From contig JAUMIR010000014.1 of NCBI GenBank assembly GCA_030847615.1, positions 15,166,501-15,230,500 of the forward strand: DNA of 64,000 bases, written 5' to 3'. The translations under genes were made by a program, and so were the position numbers. Shown here one piece after another: positions 22,537 to 32,488 of the stretch. The notes beneath the pieces were generated by a model. That model was not told where the DNA came from, searched no databases, and worked only from the letters and a program-made list of their open reading frames with translations. Source of the stretch: Gambelia wislizenii. Its lineage: Eukaryota > Chordata > Lepidosauria > Squamata > Crotaphytidae. Position 1 is the first letter of the stretch; each line of letters opens with the position of its first letter.

Positions 22537-22626
22537 CAGGTGTTTCAAAATCCCCCGCCCCAAAAAATCCGAAATACAGAACCCTTTTCTGGTCCCAAGC
22601 ATTTTGGAAAAGGGAGACTCAATCTG
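22537..22626. mobile_element. short Tigger-like MITE
   Basis: CAGGTGTTTCAAAATCCCC at the left and 'tttggaaaagggagactcaatctg' at the right are flanked by TA (22,535-22,536 and 22,627-22,628). CAG..CTG ends with TA duplication fit Tc1/mariner. Inverted-repeat similarity is weak beyond the first bases. Confidence 0.5.
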
Positions 22627-22668
22627 TATTGTCATAGCTAATTGGTTGGCTGCTGTGTGAACAGTGTG

Positions 22669-22669
22669 C

Positions 22670-22702
<33 letters not shown>
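22669..22702. repeat. (AAT)n microsatellite
   Basis: Eleven ATA/AAT units in tandem at the 3' tail of the neighbouring L2; it is probably the L2 tail itself. Confidence 0.9.
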
Positions 22703-22703
<1 letters not shown>

Positions 22704-24190
22704 TATCCCGCACCTCTACAAAACGCAATTGGGGCAGCTTACAACATTTAAAATATACATGCAAGACCCTCCATCCCACCCCCACTTAAAATAAAATTAA
22801 ATAATTCAAAAAAAATTAAAACATACTTTTAAAATACTAAAAATAGACAATCAACAGTGGCTGTAGTGGGATCGGGCTAAATTAGATTTTTCCTTCTGAT
22901 GGCCAGGTATCTATTCAGGAAAGGCCTGCCAGAAGAGATCCATCTTAAGAGCTTTTTAAAAGCTATTTAAGCTGGTAATGTAATGGATCTCGTCCGGCAG
23001 GCCATTCCATAATCTGGGAGCAATAGCCAAAAAGGTCCTCAGGGAGGTCGAGGAGAGCCTAGTTTTTAAAGGTTGCAGCAGATTCCTCCCAGAGGACCTG
23101 AGTGCACGGGGAGGATTATATGGAAGGAGGTCGTCCCGAAGATAGGTTGGACCCAAGCCATTTAGGGCTTTAAAGGTGATAACGAACACCTTGTACTGGG
23201 CCCGGAAACTAATGGGCAGCCAGTGAAATGATCTTAAGACTGGTGTTACAACCAGTCTGGCTGCCTTATTCTGTAGTAGATGAAGATTCCGGACCAAGCA
23301 CGAGGGTAGAAATCAAGACGGGAGGTTACCAGAGCATGTACCATGGTCTCAAGGTCCCCGACTTCCAGGAAAGGGTGCAGCTGGTATATTGGTCAAAGCT
23401 GATAACAGGCACTCCTGACCGTTGCATTCACATGATTCGTCATCTGGAGCAATGAATCCAGGAGTATCCCCAGACTGCGGACACAGTCCTTGGAGGAGAG
23501 TGTGACCCCATCCAGGACTGGAGGTTGTATCCTAATACCTGGGTTCGGGGCTGCTACTGTGAGAGCCTCTGTTTTGTCTGGATTCAGCTTCAATTTGTTT
23601 TTCCTCATCCAGTCCATTACTGCCCTAAGACAATCATTGAGAGAAGAAACACCATCTGAAGTCAGAGCTGAAGACAGAGACATGGAGAAATATATCTGAA
23701 TGTCATCAGCGTACTGATAACACCCTGCCCTATGCCTCTGGATGATCTCTCCCAGCGGCTTCATAGATATATTGAATAGCATCGGGGACAGGATGGCACC
23801 TTGTGGGACGCCACAATTAAGCTCTTTCCTTGTAGAGCGACTGTCCCTGAGCATCACCCTCTGGAATCTACCCGAGAGGAAGGAGTGGAACCACTGCAAC
23901 GCAATGCCTCCAATTCCTAACCTTCTCAGGCGATCCAAGAGGATGTTATGATCTATCTATCAAAAGCCGCTGAGAGATCCAGTAGCACCAACAGGGCCAC
24001 ACTACCTGTCAATGCTCAGGCGAAGGTCATCAGCTAAGGCAACCATGGCTGTCTCAACTCCAAATCCCATCCTAAAGCCAGTTTGAAATGGATCTAGACA
24101 ATCAGTTTCTTCCAAGATAGCTTGGATACTAGATAGGGCTTTGGCTAGATGCAACATGGTTCTTCTTCCATTCTTAAATACCTGAGAAAG
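22703..24190 (-). pseudogene. L2 LINE ORF2 pseudogene (reverse transcriptase to 3' end)
   Basis: Minus strand, from high to low coordinates: FQTGFRMGFGVETAMVALADD, a motif A region in shifted frames (LLDLSAAFD..NILLDRLRR), motif B (CGVPQGAILSPMLFNI), motif C (YQYADDIQIY), KNKLKLNPDKTEALTV, then after frameshifts near 23,300-23,393 the C-terminus (NLHLLQNKAARLV, WLPISFRAQYKV, LWNGLPDEI) and the 3' end 'tatcccgcacctc' with (AAT)n. The RT is truncated at its N-terminus around 24,190. This is the typical L2 architecture; it is non-functional. Confidence 0.92.
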
Positions 24191-26495
24191 TGTTACATCA
24201 ATGCTTGTCAGTTATTCTTTTATTATTGTGTTATCTCCCTCACCCCCTGCACATCCATCACCAAGGCATAGGATAAGGACTTCCAGGAAGTCACAACCCC
24301 TTGGATTTTTAGCAACAGTCCTCTACAGATTCTCCCCTGAGTTGACTTAGCCTTCAGAGCTAGGCCAGAAACAACATCCCCTTGGTGGAAATGCCAAGAA
24401 TTTGGATTTGGAACAAGAATTCAGGGGGGGGGTGATGGGGAGGGGAATGTGGGGGGAAATTGGTTTTGCCTTGGCTCCTTTCAAAGTAGGGACAGACAAG
24501 GAAAACAAAATGAATGCTGCTGCTATAGATGCGTCTGGGATGGGGCAGGTTCCTCTGAGAGCTGACCGGGTTTTGCTGCAGCTACGCAGAGAGCCTGTTG
24601 ACAATTCTTATCAAGCTCTTCCAGGGATGGGGCTGCCTTCTTTTCAAGACAATGGAGGTCAGGGAGGGCAGGCCAGGGGATGTTTGATTTTGTGCCATCC
24701 AAACAACCTTTGTTACTCTTTTGCTTTGCTTCCTGCCTCCCAAATTCTTGGCGCAGATAGAGGGTAAAACCTGTGGGAAATACCTTACCTTGGCGAGAGC
24801 TGGAGGCTGCTGTGGCTGCAAAAGCCTAGGAAAGGCTTGGGGGGGGGGCTGCATTTTCTAAGCCTGGAGCCATCTCTGGCAGACCTGGCCTCCTGATCTG
24901 GTCTTGTGGACTTCATTAGATGGCTTCCTTCCCTACCTCACCATCAGGCCCTGTTTAAGGAATTTTGCCCCCCCCCTGCAATGCTTTATTTTGGGGGGCC
25001 CATATGTTTATCTCAGGTTAATGTAACCTAACGTAACCTAACCTATTTACAGTAAAGGATATTCAGATTATTACTAATAATGTTTTTGCAGGAGAAGGAT
25101 TACTACGCCCCCCCCCACAATGATGGTGGCCCCTGAGGCTGCAAGTGCTACAGGGCCCTTAAACCGGCCCTGCTCACCATCATGGGCTTAGTTACTGGCA
25201 TCAAAAGCTGTAGGCTAAAATAGGCAGCTGGTTTTGGTCCCTGCCCTTTTTCACCTTTGGCCCTCTCACTCTAGAATGTTATCCTAAATGCTTGGGAATC
25301 TTAAGGTGTGATGTACCAAGCACACACGCTCACATTCAATCAATACATTTCTTTATTGGCAAGGATTCGTGTGTCAGGAACAGAACAAAGCCGAAACTGA
25401 ATACAGCTAGAGCAAACCCCCAGATAAACCCCACAGCATGAGAAATGCCTTTAGGGAGGATAGATGCAAACTAGAAAAACAGAAATGGAAAAAAATGAAG
25501 AGGTGAATCGGGCTGATAGTACACATTAGAGCAGGTCTCCCCCAACTTTTGGGGGTCAGTGGGTATATTTAGATTTGCATCATGGGTGGCATGACACAAA
25601 ATGGCTGCCATGAGAATGGAATTCCCATTCACAAAATGGCTGCTTTAGAGGGTGTGGCCAGTCTCAGTTACAGAAGGAAAACTGGTGAGGCTGCAACACA
25701 CACACACACACAGAGAGAGCAAAAATTGCCCTAGAATCTGAATACAAGACAGGCAGAGTCCATATTGTCATCCAGGCCTTTGAGGGAGTCTTCTACTAAT
25801 AACTCCCACAGCTTGACAGTTTGAAGAATCTCTCTATATAATTCTCTTGGGTATGTTGCCTTTCCCAGTGTGCTGATTGGCTGCTCAGGAAACACACCCA
25901 AACCACACCCAACCAATCACCATCCACATGCAGATTCCCTTTCCACCTCACAATCCACTCAATCTGCATCATGGCCTCACAAGGGCCCCTCCCTCCTCTC
26001 ACTCCCTCAGCCAATCATAAGTGGCTGTGATGGGACCCAGGCAGTCAACCGGCAGCGGCTGTGGCAGGGTAACAGCGAGTCATCCTCAGAAATTCTGGGA
26101 GAAGTGTGGGATACTGAGAAGAGGGAAGAAGGAATTTAAATCCACTGGCCTGCCTTACAGGGTTGTCATGGAGTCTACTGGGAGTTTTTTAATGGTATAT
26201 GGTACGCCAGGTCCAGCTAGTTGTTTAATAATGGTCTGTGCAAAGAAACAATCCCAAAGCCTCTTTGTCTTGACTCCTTATCCTGGTGTTTCCCCTTCAC
26301 TCCTGTACTGAGAACATTTCTTCTGTTTCCCCCTGAATCCATCCCCAGCTGTGGAGATTCTTGTGGATGCTGGTGGCTCTCAGGGCCCTGTGGCAGCAAA
26401 TTCAGCTCTCCAAGGTGCTGAACTCCCAAAATAGATCCAACACCTCGGACAGCTCTTTTAAATCCTCGGGTGCTGAACCCTCCCCTCCCTGAAGG
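24191..26495. other. mostly unassigned; degenerate repeat at 25,525-25,680
   Basis: No gene recognised. Around 25,525-25,680 the wording 'acaaaatggctgcc' and 'cacaaaatggctgct' with 'ccaacttttggggg' looks like an old dispersed repeat known from reptile DNA. A (CA)n tract lies at 25,693-25,712 and several G/C homopolymers at 24,423-25,110. Confidence 0.4.
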
Positions 26496-26682
26496 CATCA
26501 GGGTGACTTCATAGGCTTTTCTTAGGCAAGGAATACACAGAGGTGGTTTTGCCAGTTCCTTCCTCTGAAATATAGCCTACAGCACCTGGTCTTCCCTGGC
26601 ATTCTCCCATCCAAGTACTAGCCAGGGCAGACCCTGCTAAGCTTCCAAGAACAGAGGGGATCTGGTGCTTCAGGGTCTAACT
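26496..26682 (-). mobile_element. 5S rRNA-derived SINE
   Basis: Reverse-complemented, 26,560-26,682 follows the 5S rRNA gene from about its position 25 to its 3' end: CCTGAAGCACCAGATCC, GGAAGCTTAGCAGGGTC, GTACTTGGATGGGAGA, AGGTGCTGTAGGCT. That span includes the A box and C box of the 5S internal (type 1) promoter. A non-5S body follows (TTTCAGAGGAAGGAACTGGC, AAAACCACCTCTG) that the second copy at 26,813-26,945 shares. An intact copy would be transcribed by polymerase III. It is not a functional 5S gene, since it has many substitutions and a foreign 3' body. Confidence 0.8.
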
Positions 26683-26715
26683 CTCTTTGGGGAGATCCCG
26701 TTTAGACATGGCACA

Positions 26716-26775
26716 AGCCTTTTTGGACTGTCGCTCCCAGGTTGGGGGATTCTGGGAGTGGCAGTCCAAAAAGAA
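26716..26775. repeat. hairpin-forming inverted repeat
   Basis: CTTTTTGGACTGTCGCTCCCAG pairs with the downstream TTCTGGGAGTGGCAGTCCAAAAAG around a short spacer: about 23 bp arms with few mismatches. Confidence 0.8.
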
Positions 26776-26812
26776 GAACCTTTCCCAAGCCTAGATGGAC
26801 TGCCAAGGAATC

Positions 26813-26945
26813 CCAGGTGCTGTAGGCGGTATTTCAGAGGAAGGAACTGGCAAAACCACCTCTGAGTATTCCTTGCCTAAGAAAACCCTGTGAAATTAAT
26901 GCAGTTGCCATTAAGTCGGCAGGCAACTTGATGGCAAAGAAACAT
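26813..26945 (+). mobile_element. 5S rRNA-derived SINE, 5'-truncated copy
   Basis: Starts at the very end of the 5S-like head (AGGTGCTGTAGGCGGT) and continues through TTTCAGAGGAAGGAACTGGC, AAAACCACCTCTGAG and TTGCCTAAGAAAACC. It ends with the 'gttgccattaagtcggcagg..acttgatgg' tail. It forms an inverted pair with 26,496-26,682. Confidence 0.8.
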
Positions 26946-27101
26946 ACATATTGGATAGCTCCTTCAAAGTTTAGACTAAAACTCAGAGTGGATTCACTAC
27001 CCCCACTGACTACAGAGCCACCCAATCCTGAAAAGCTAGTTCATAATGACTACAAATCTAACCTCAGTGGTAGATTCATCTCCTGCCTGCTCCTTGCTCT
27101 T

Positions 27102-27629
27102 TGGGCCCGTCTAAACGGTGAAAATACCCCTCATGGAATTCACTGGGAATCTTCCCTGTCTAAATGGGATCCAGCACCAATCCACACTATTTGGAAAGAG
27201 AGGGGTCCAAAACGGCAAAAACAGCGAGGTAAAAACCTTCACAGATTTCCCCGTACTTTTTCACAAACCACAAGGCAGGTGCACATTTTTGCTTGTTTGA
27301 ACTATAAAACAATAAAAAAAACTTGAAGGGAAGCACAAAGCTGATTGGCTGGGTGAGAGTGGGGGCGGGGCTTGCTAGGAGGGTAAGCGCCCACTGCCAC
27401 CATGTTGGATTTTTGCTTTAACAATCACTCGCTACAGTGATAAAAAGGATCAACATTTTCTTTTTTTGCTTTCTTTGGAGAATTGCTCTATCACACCAGA
27501 GCACGTTGGGATGACTTTTTTTAAAAAAATGGTGGCGGTGAAGAACTAACGCAAGTAAATCACTCACAGCCGCCATCAGGAATGCAAGGCTTATGGGGGT
27601 TTCTGAGGCCAGAAAAACCATTTAGACAT
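27102..27629 (+). mobile_element. non-autonomous DNA transposon (GGGTTTAGATGGTGAAAA family), copy 3
   Basis: The left end GGGCCCGTCTAAACGGTG and the right end 'aaaaccatttagacatg' are inverted repeats. The interior shares 'tttggaaagagaggggtcc' and 'gaggtaaaaaccttcacag' with copy 1 and 'atccaacatgg' with copy 2. The right terminus has decayed, so no target duplication is readable. Confidence 0.65.
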
Positions 27630-27911
27630 GTTGCTGCTGCTGCAAGATGCCAATACTACGAAGCATTTTAGATTTCCACCCCCCTCGTATAGATGGCCCC
27701 TTTGTGATGAGAGAGGAGAAACTTGTTTGCTTCTTGGACACAGTTCTTTCCCTGATGCTGAATCTTCATTGGGTTTTTTTCTTTTCCCAATGATTTATTG
27801 GGGACTGGTCTACTTTCTTTCTTTAAAAAAATTAATTAATTTAAAAAATCATACTATAAACCAGAGACTGCTGTTCATAATAAAATGTGGGCTGGTATCC
27901 TATTCAGTGTT
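27630..27911. other. no recognisable feature
   Basis: Unassigned, AT-rich towards the right. Confidence 0.4.
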
Positions 27912-27913
27912 AG

Positions 27914-27957
<44 letters not shown>
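27912..27957. repeat. (GATA)n microsatellite
   Basis: Eleven uninterrupted ATAG units. Confidence 0.95.
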
Positions 27958-27976
27958 TTACATTAGAGCTGTGGCT

Positions 27977-28085
27977 CTTAGAATCATAGAGTTGAAAGAT
28001 ACCACAAGGGCCATCTAGTCCAACCCCCTGCCATACACAAATACACAATCAAATCATTCCTGAAAGATAGCCATCCAGCCTCTAT
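27977..28085 (-). mobile_element. CR1 LINE 3' end fragment
   Basis: Reverse complement of the CR1 tail: AGAATCATAGAGTTG..CCACAAGGGCCATC..CCATCCAGCCTCT. It is cut at about 28,085 by Penelope-like sequence. Confidence 0.88.
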
Positions 28086-28920
28086 TGGTTTTCCTTGGTT
28101 TTTTCCCAGGCTGTGAGGCCGTGTTCTGGAAAAGTTTATTCCTGACGTTTCGCCTGCATCTGTGGCTGGCATCTTCAGAGAATGGTTGGGTAGGAGTGTG
28201 TGGGGGTTATATACTGTGAGCCCCTGTTGGAGAGGATGTGTAAATTTGTGTATTTGAATGGGTAGTTTCTGGGTGGAGATATGCAAGGAGGATGAGTGTC
28301 TGTTTGGCTAATGGTCCATTGTCTGCTGGAAATCCCCGTCCCTGGCTGAAGTTCATTTGCATGTGTTGAGTTTTGGTTTTGGTATTTTTCAGGACTGGTT
28401 GTCCAGGTGTTTGTGGATTTCAATAGCTTCTCTGTGCATTCTGACTTGATAGTTGTTGGCCTGGTCCAGAATTTCGGTGTTTTTAAATAACATTTTGTGT
28501 CCAGGTTGGTTTATCACATGTTCTGCTACTGCTGATTTTTCTGACTGGCCCAGTTTGCAGTGTCTCTCGTGTTCCTTGATTCGTGTTTGCATACTGCATT
28601 TAGTGGCCCCTATGTAAACTTGTCACAGCTGCATGGTATGCGGTAAACTCCTGCAGCTGTGAGAGGATCTCTTTTGTCCTTCGCTGAGCGTAGCATTCCT
28701 TGGATTTTCTTGGTTGGTCTGCAGATCGTTTGGAGGCTGTGTTTCCTCATCAGTTTCCCTATTCAGTCTGTGACCCCTTTGATGTATGGTAAAAATACCT
28801 TCCCTTTGGGTGGCTGTTTTTCTTCTTCATTCCTGTGGTTTGTTCTGGGTCTGGCTGCTCTTGTGATGTCTGATCTGGAGTGACCATTAGCCTGTAGAAC
28901 GCAGTTTAGATGTTTCAGTT
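28086..28920 (-). pseudogene. Penelope-like (Neptune-type) retroelement, C-terminal part with GIY-YIG endonuclease
   Basis: Minus-strand frames, in order: RT-to-linker text (RTNHRNEEEKQPPKGKVFLP), KKIQGMLRSAKDKRDPL, the GIY-YIG region (GVYRIPCSCDKF, then VYIGATKCSMQTRIKEHERH in the next frame), AVAEHVINQPGHKMLF, and the C-terminal tail (NSTHANELQPGTGISSRQW, TPTHSYPTIL). At least one in-frame stop (after KGVTD) and two frameshifts (near 28,600 and 28,395) break it. The GIY-YIG domain is the endonuclease typical of Penelope-like elements. The left end reads, reverse-complemented, as the element's 3' terminal repeat with a hammerhead-like motif and 'ccagaacacggcctcacagcc'. Confidence 0.88.
28137..28186 (-). 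ncRNA. hammerhead-like ribozyme core in the Penelope terminal region
   Basis: On the minus strand the conserved pieces occur in order: CUGAAGA (28,178-28,172, the CUGANGA box), a stem II with GCC/GGC arms, GAAA then C (28,151-28,147), and GUC (28,146-28,144), the expected cleavage triplet. Sequence after GUC (AGGA) can pair with UUCU just before CUGAAGA to form a short stem I. Stem III would be minimal (AC/GU with no loop), so activity might need a dimer. Hammerhead motifs are established components of Penelope-like elements; activity of this copy is inference. Confidence 0.6.
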
Positions 28921-29015
28921 CGTCCTCCACAGGAGCTGTGGACAAGTTTACATAGGGACCACTCAACGCAGTGTGCGAACACGAATCAAGGAACATGAGA
29001 GACACTGCAGACTGG
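28921..29015 (+). mobile_element. Penelope-like GIY-YIG fragment, opposite orientation
   Basis: Encodes CGQVYIGTTQRSVRTRIKEHERHCRLA, which corresponds to the GIY-YIG stretch of the neighbouring minus-strand copy. The two Penelope pieces lie head to head with the junction near 28,920. Confidence 0.82.
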
Positions 29016-29099
29016 CAACCTTCAAGCCTTTGCAGACTCTCTGTGAGGAGACTGTGGACCCCTGGAAGTCCCTGGACCACAGGTTAAGGACCACTGAGT

Positions 29100-30064
29100 T
29101 AGAGGGCTGCCAACAGGGAACACATAACTCCCTTGTTACAACTGTCCACTGGTTGCCAGTCTGTTCCTGAGAATGATTCAATGGGCTGGTTATAAAGCTC
29201 TACACAACTTAGTCCAGGTTATCTGAAGAACTGTAAACTTGGCCCTCCACATTTGCTGGGCTTGGGGGAGGGGCATACAACCCCTGTGAAAGTGGAAAAA
29301 CCACAAGTATCTCTAGCCAACCCCCCAACTATATTTAACACACACACACACTACAACCGATGGATTCAACCCTCTGTGGATGCCTTTAAGGTGGTGGGGT
29401 TCCTTCGCAAGGCAGAAGCGGGCAGCTGGTGGGGCTTGCTGCCACCTTCGCTGCTGCCCTATGCTATTTTTATTAGGGACTTATAAGCCTCGCTGCCAGT
29501 CTCTCTCAGTCTCACAAGGCTTGCAGTCCATATTAAAAATGGCATAAGGCAGCAGCAAATAATCCGCAATAGCAAATAATCCACGAAAAATCAAATCCAA
29601 AAAAGTTAAACCCACAAACGTGGAGAGCTAACTGTATTATCCCATCTAAGCCTGCGGTGCTTTGAGAGGGTTGTTCTCTCTGACCCACCACTTCACAGGT
29701 CTATCTGGTGGGAACATAGGAGAAACCCTTCTCAGTGGCTTCTTCCAGGCTCTGGAATTTCCTTCTTAGAAAGACCAGATGGGTGTCTTTTCTGCGATTC
29801 TGTTGTAGTTTCAACAGGGCTTTCAGGGGCGATTGCTTGAGGGAAGAGAGCTTGTCAGAATGTGCTGCTCTGTTTATTTATTGTTTTCTCTTTTTTATTG
29901 TCTCACTTTTAACTGCTTTTAATTCTACTATTATTTTAATTATATTTTTACATTTTTGTATGAGATAAATTTTAAAGCTGTATCTGTTTTAAACTGCGTA
30001 AGTCACCTTGAGTCTCAGGGTGGGAAAAAGGTGTGATATAAGTAGTAGTAGTAGTAGTAGTAGT
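29100..30064 (+). pseudogene. L2 LINE 3' end, split by a Tigger-like MITE
   Basis: The left part (29,100-29,235) carries the L2 C-terminal coding text (LVTTVHWLPVCS) and 'ttataaagctctacacaact'. The right part (29,635 on) resumes at the same point: 'cttctcagtggcttcttccaggctctggaatttcc' type coding text and the L2 3' UTR ('aagtcaccttgagtctcag', then (TAG)n and (GAT)n to about 30,080). The insertion between is listed separately. Confidence 0.82.
29236..29634 (+). mobile_element. Tigger/pogo-like MITE inside an L2
   Basis: Ends AACTTGGCCCTCCACATTTG and (reverse-complemented) CAGTTAGCTCTCCACGTTTG, with TA at 29,234-29,235 and 29,635-29,636. It is homologous to 16,309-16,684, and removing it rejoins the L2 text at GAACTGTA. 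Confidence 0.88.
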
Positions 30065-30082
30065 GATGATGATGATGATAAT

Positions 30083-30296
30083 GTGAGCCAGCATACTGTA
30101 ATGGCTATCATGTTGGATTAGGACTCTGGGAGACCAGGAATCCCCACTAAGCCATGGAAACCCAGTCCTTGGGCAAGTCACATTATCTCAGCCTCAGAAA
30201 AGGCAATGGCCATTCCCCTCTGAAGAAATATTGCCAAGAAAACCCTAGGATAAAGTCACCCATAAGTCAGAGTCAACTTGAACGTACAAAACAATA
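30083..30296 (+). mobile_element. tRNA-derived SINE
   Basis: GAGCCAGCATACTGTAATGG head, damaged B-box region ('gagaccaggaatcc'), GGGCAAGTCACAT, AAGAAATATTGCCAAGAAAA, tail ATAAGTCAGAGTCAACTTGA. Confidence 0.87.
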
Positions 30297-30446
30297 AAGT
30301 TTGTAGCATGAGTATTGTTTGAGATCTGGTAATGGGTAGTTTGGAAACTGAGGCCTGGTTTGTACAGTAGTTTGATGCCTAGTAGGTTTTAGTGTGGGGC
30401 CTGACTTTCCGTTTGAGGCCTGGGTGTTTGTAGTGTTTGTAAGGAG

Positions 30447-30662
30447 CCCACATGGTGTGGTGGTTTGAGTGCTCGACTTGGACTCTCGGAAACCAGAGTT
30501 CGAATTCCAACTCAGCCATGGAAACCTCCTGGGTGACCCTGGACAAGTACACTCTCTCAGCCTCAGAGGAAGGCGATTTGCCAAACATCCTCTAAATAAA
30601 TATTGTGAAGGAAAACCCTAGGATAGAGTTGACATAAGTCAGAGGTGAAGGCACACAACTCA
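30447..30662 (+). mobile_element. tRNA-derived SINE
   Basis: Head 'aggagcccacatggtgtggtgg', B box AGTTCGAATTCC, GACAAGTACACTCTCTCAGC, tail ACATAAGTCAGAGGTGAAGG with CACACAAC. It lies 150 bp after the previous SINE in the same orientation. Confidence 0.87.
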
Positions 30663-30674
30663 GAGATTGATAGC

Positions 30675-30701
30675 AAGATAGATAGATAGATAGATAGATA
30701 C
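30675..30701. repeat. (GATA)n microsatellite
   Basis: Six tandem GATA units just after the SINE tail. Confidence 0.85.
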
Positions 30702-31185
30702 CCTTAAATTCCTACTCCTTACCCTGAGGACCAGAAAAGAGGGTCCAGCCTCTGGAACTCAGACCCAGGCCTGGACATCTGGGAACCCTGCCCAAGACCC
30801 TAAATCCTGAGAAGCCTGGCTTCTTCTCATGGATGGGGGATATCAGTATGAAGCCTGTGCATTTGTTTGTGCTGCCTTAAGCACACCTTTCCTTCTCTTT
30901 TCAGTACATCCCACCCCCTGGGCATGACCATGCCTAAATACTTCAGGACTTCTGCTCTCAGCATGGACCAACCCCAATACCTTCCTGCTAACCACATTTT
31001 TTGCAACAGCCTCTGTGCTATGGCAGGAATTGTTCTCTGCTGGACTGCAAAGACACCAGATAAGGCGGCCCTGCTGAACTTTGCTTCCTCTGTTGATAAC
31101 AGAGTGTTCCTGGCTACACACCAGCAACATACAGCAGCACCAGTGGCTTCCCAGGGAAGGGCACAATTATTATTTGCTAATACAT

Positions 31186-31216
<31 letters not shown>

Positions 31217-31509
31217 TTATTTTGCAGTAGGGCCTTTCTTGTGGCTGAGTGTCATGCCAGCCAAGACAAGTTGGCAGTCTGCCCTTTTACACCATCCCAT
31301 TTCTTTCCTCAAAGTACAGAAACACAGGACTGAAAACCCGTGGGGGATATATAAACATTGGCTGGAATTCAGTTTGGTAGTTCCTGATCCATAACCTAGA
31401 GTTATGGATTCATAGCCGATTTGTATTCACAAAACCTGCGTAGTCACAATTGTGACATTATTGCCATGATTGTAAAAGTCCCCCAACCGTGTGAAATTGA
31501 AGGCTTTCC
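30702..31509. other. no recognisable gene; (TTTA)n at 31,186-31,220
   Basis: An open frame at 30,867-31,394 runs through the TTTA microsatellite (repeated LFIY residues) and shows no family motif, so it is not supported as a gene. The rest is unassigned. Confidence 0.4.
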
Positions 31510-31804
31510 CGGCTGGCATAGGTTTTCTGCTTCTCCAGAGATTAGAACATGGAGCAATGGATGCAAGCTCCAGGAACAGAGATCCCACCTCAACATGAGG
31601 AGGAACTTTCTGACAGTCAGAGCTGTTCGGCAGTGGAACACACTCCCTCGGAGCGTGGTGGGGTCTCCTTCCTTGGAGGTCTTTAAACAGAGGCTGGATG
31701 GCCATCTGTCAGGGATGCTTTGATCGTGATTCCTGCGTGGCAGAATGGGGTTGGACTGGATGGCCCTCGTGGTCTCTTCCAAATCTACAATTCTATGATT
31801 CTAT
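31510..31804 (+). mobile_element. CR1 LINE 3' end
   Basis: Encodes TWSNGCKLQEQRSHLNMRRN and VRAVRQWNTLPRSVVGSPSL to HLSGML, then the 3' end with ATTCTATG units. Confidence 0.93.
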
Positions 31805-31807
31805 GAG

Positions 31808-31953
31808 TTTTTTCTGGGCAGCGAGGCCGTGTTCTGGAAGTGTTTCTTTTCTGACGTTTCGCCTGCATCTGTGGCTGCATCGGCCAGCCACAGATGCAGG
31901 CAAAATGTCAGGAATAAACTCTTCCAGAACACGGCCTCACTGCCCAGAAAAAA
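31808..31953. mobile_element. inverted pair of Penelope terminal-repeat fragments
   Basis: A minus-strand copy (31,808-31,876) and a plus-strand copy (31,884-31,953) of the Penelope 3' terminal sequence face each other across a few bases. Both carry CAGCCACAGATGCAGGC, the GAAAC..GTCAG (or AAAAT..GTCAG) segment and CCAGAACACGGCCTC. Neither includes the CUGAAGA box, so neither is a complete ribozyme. Confidence 0.85.
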
Positions 31954-32488
31954 TTCACAGACAATCCCCCAACCTTGCTTGAATGGGCATCAGCTGCTGG
32001 TAGCGATAGAGGTCTGTTCTCCTAACAATATGGGTGCAGCTTACTGGCACCCTGCTCCTGCCAGAGATCTCTGGGGTGAGGAGGAATTGCAACAGGGATC
32101 CTGCTTGTGATTGTTTCACTGGAAATAGCTGGTGGGAAGTGACATCACTCTGCTGTGCCTTGATTGACAGGAGAACAGACCTCTGTCGCTCAAAGCAGCT
32201 GCTGCTCAGTAAAGCAGGATTGAAGGGATCAGGCCAGGAGACACTACTTAGTGAACTGCCTAGTTAAGTATAACTAACTATGTAGCTGATCGAGAATCTT
32301 AGCCATGTTTACTAAGTCAAAGACTGTGGGGAAGGGAGAGAGAAAAGCATTCCCCCCCCCATTTGAAAACTCAGACTGAGATTCTATATCTGGGAGGTGT
32401 AGCATAACTCTTTGCATGCAGAGGTATGCATTGATTCTGTTACGTCACCCACGTGTTGAATTGCACAGCTGAATGCACAAAGAAAGTA

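Noticed and set aside
25018..25052. Interstitial telomere repeat
   Set aside because: The words are TAACCTAACGTAACC, not TTAGGG/CCCTAA arrays, and are too few.
26560..26682. A 5S rRNA gene on the minus strand
   Set aside because: Many substitutions, a poor match at the first 25 bases, and a fused non-5S body shared with a second copy point to a SINE.
30867..31394. 175-codon open frame as a gene
   Set aside because: It runs through a (TTTA)n microsatellite and has no family signature.
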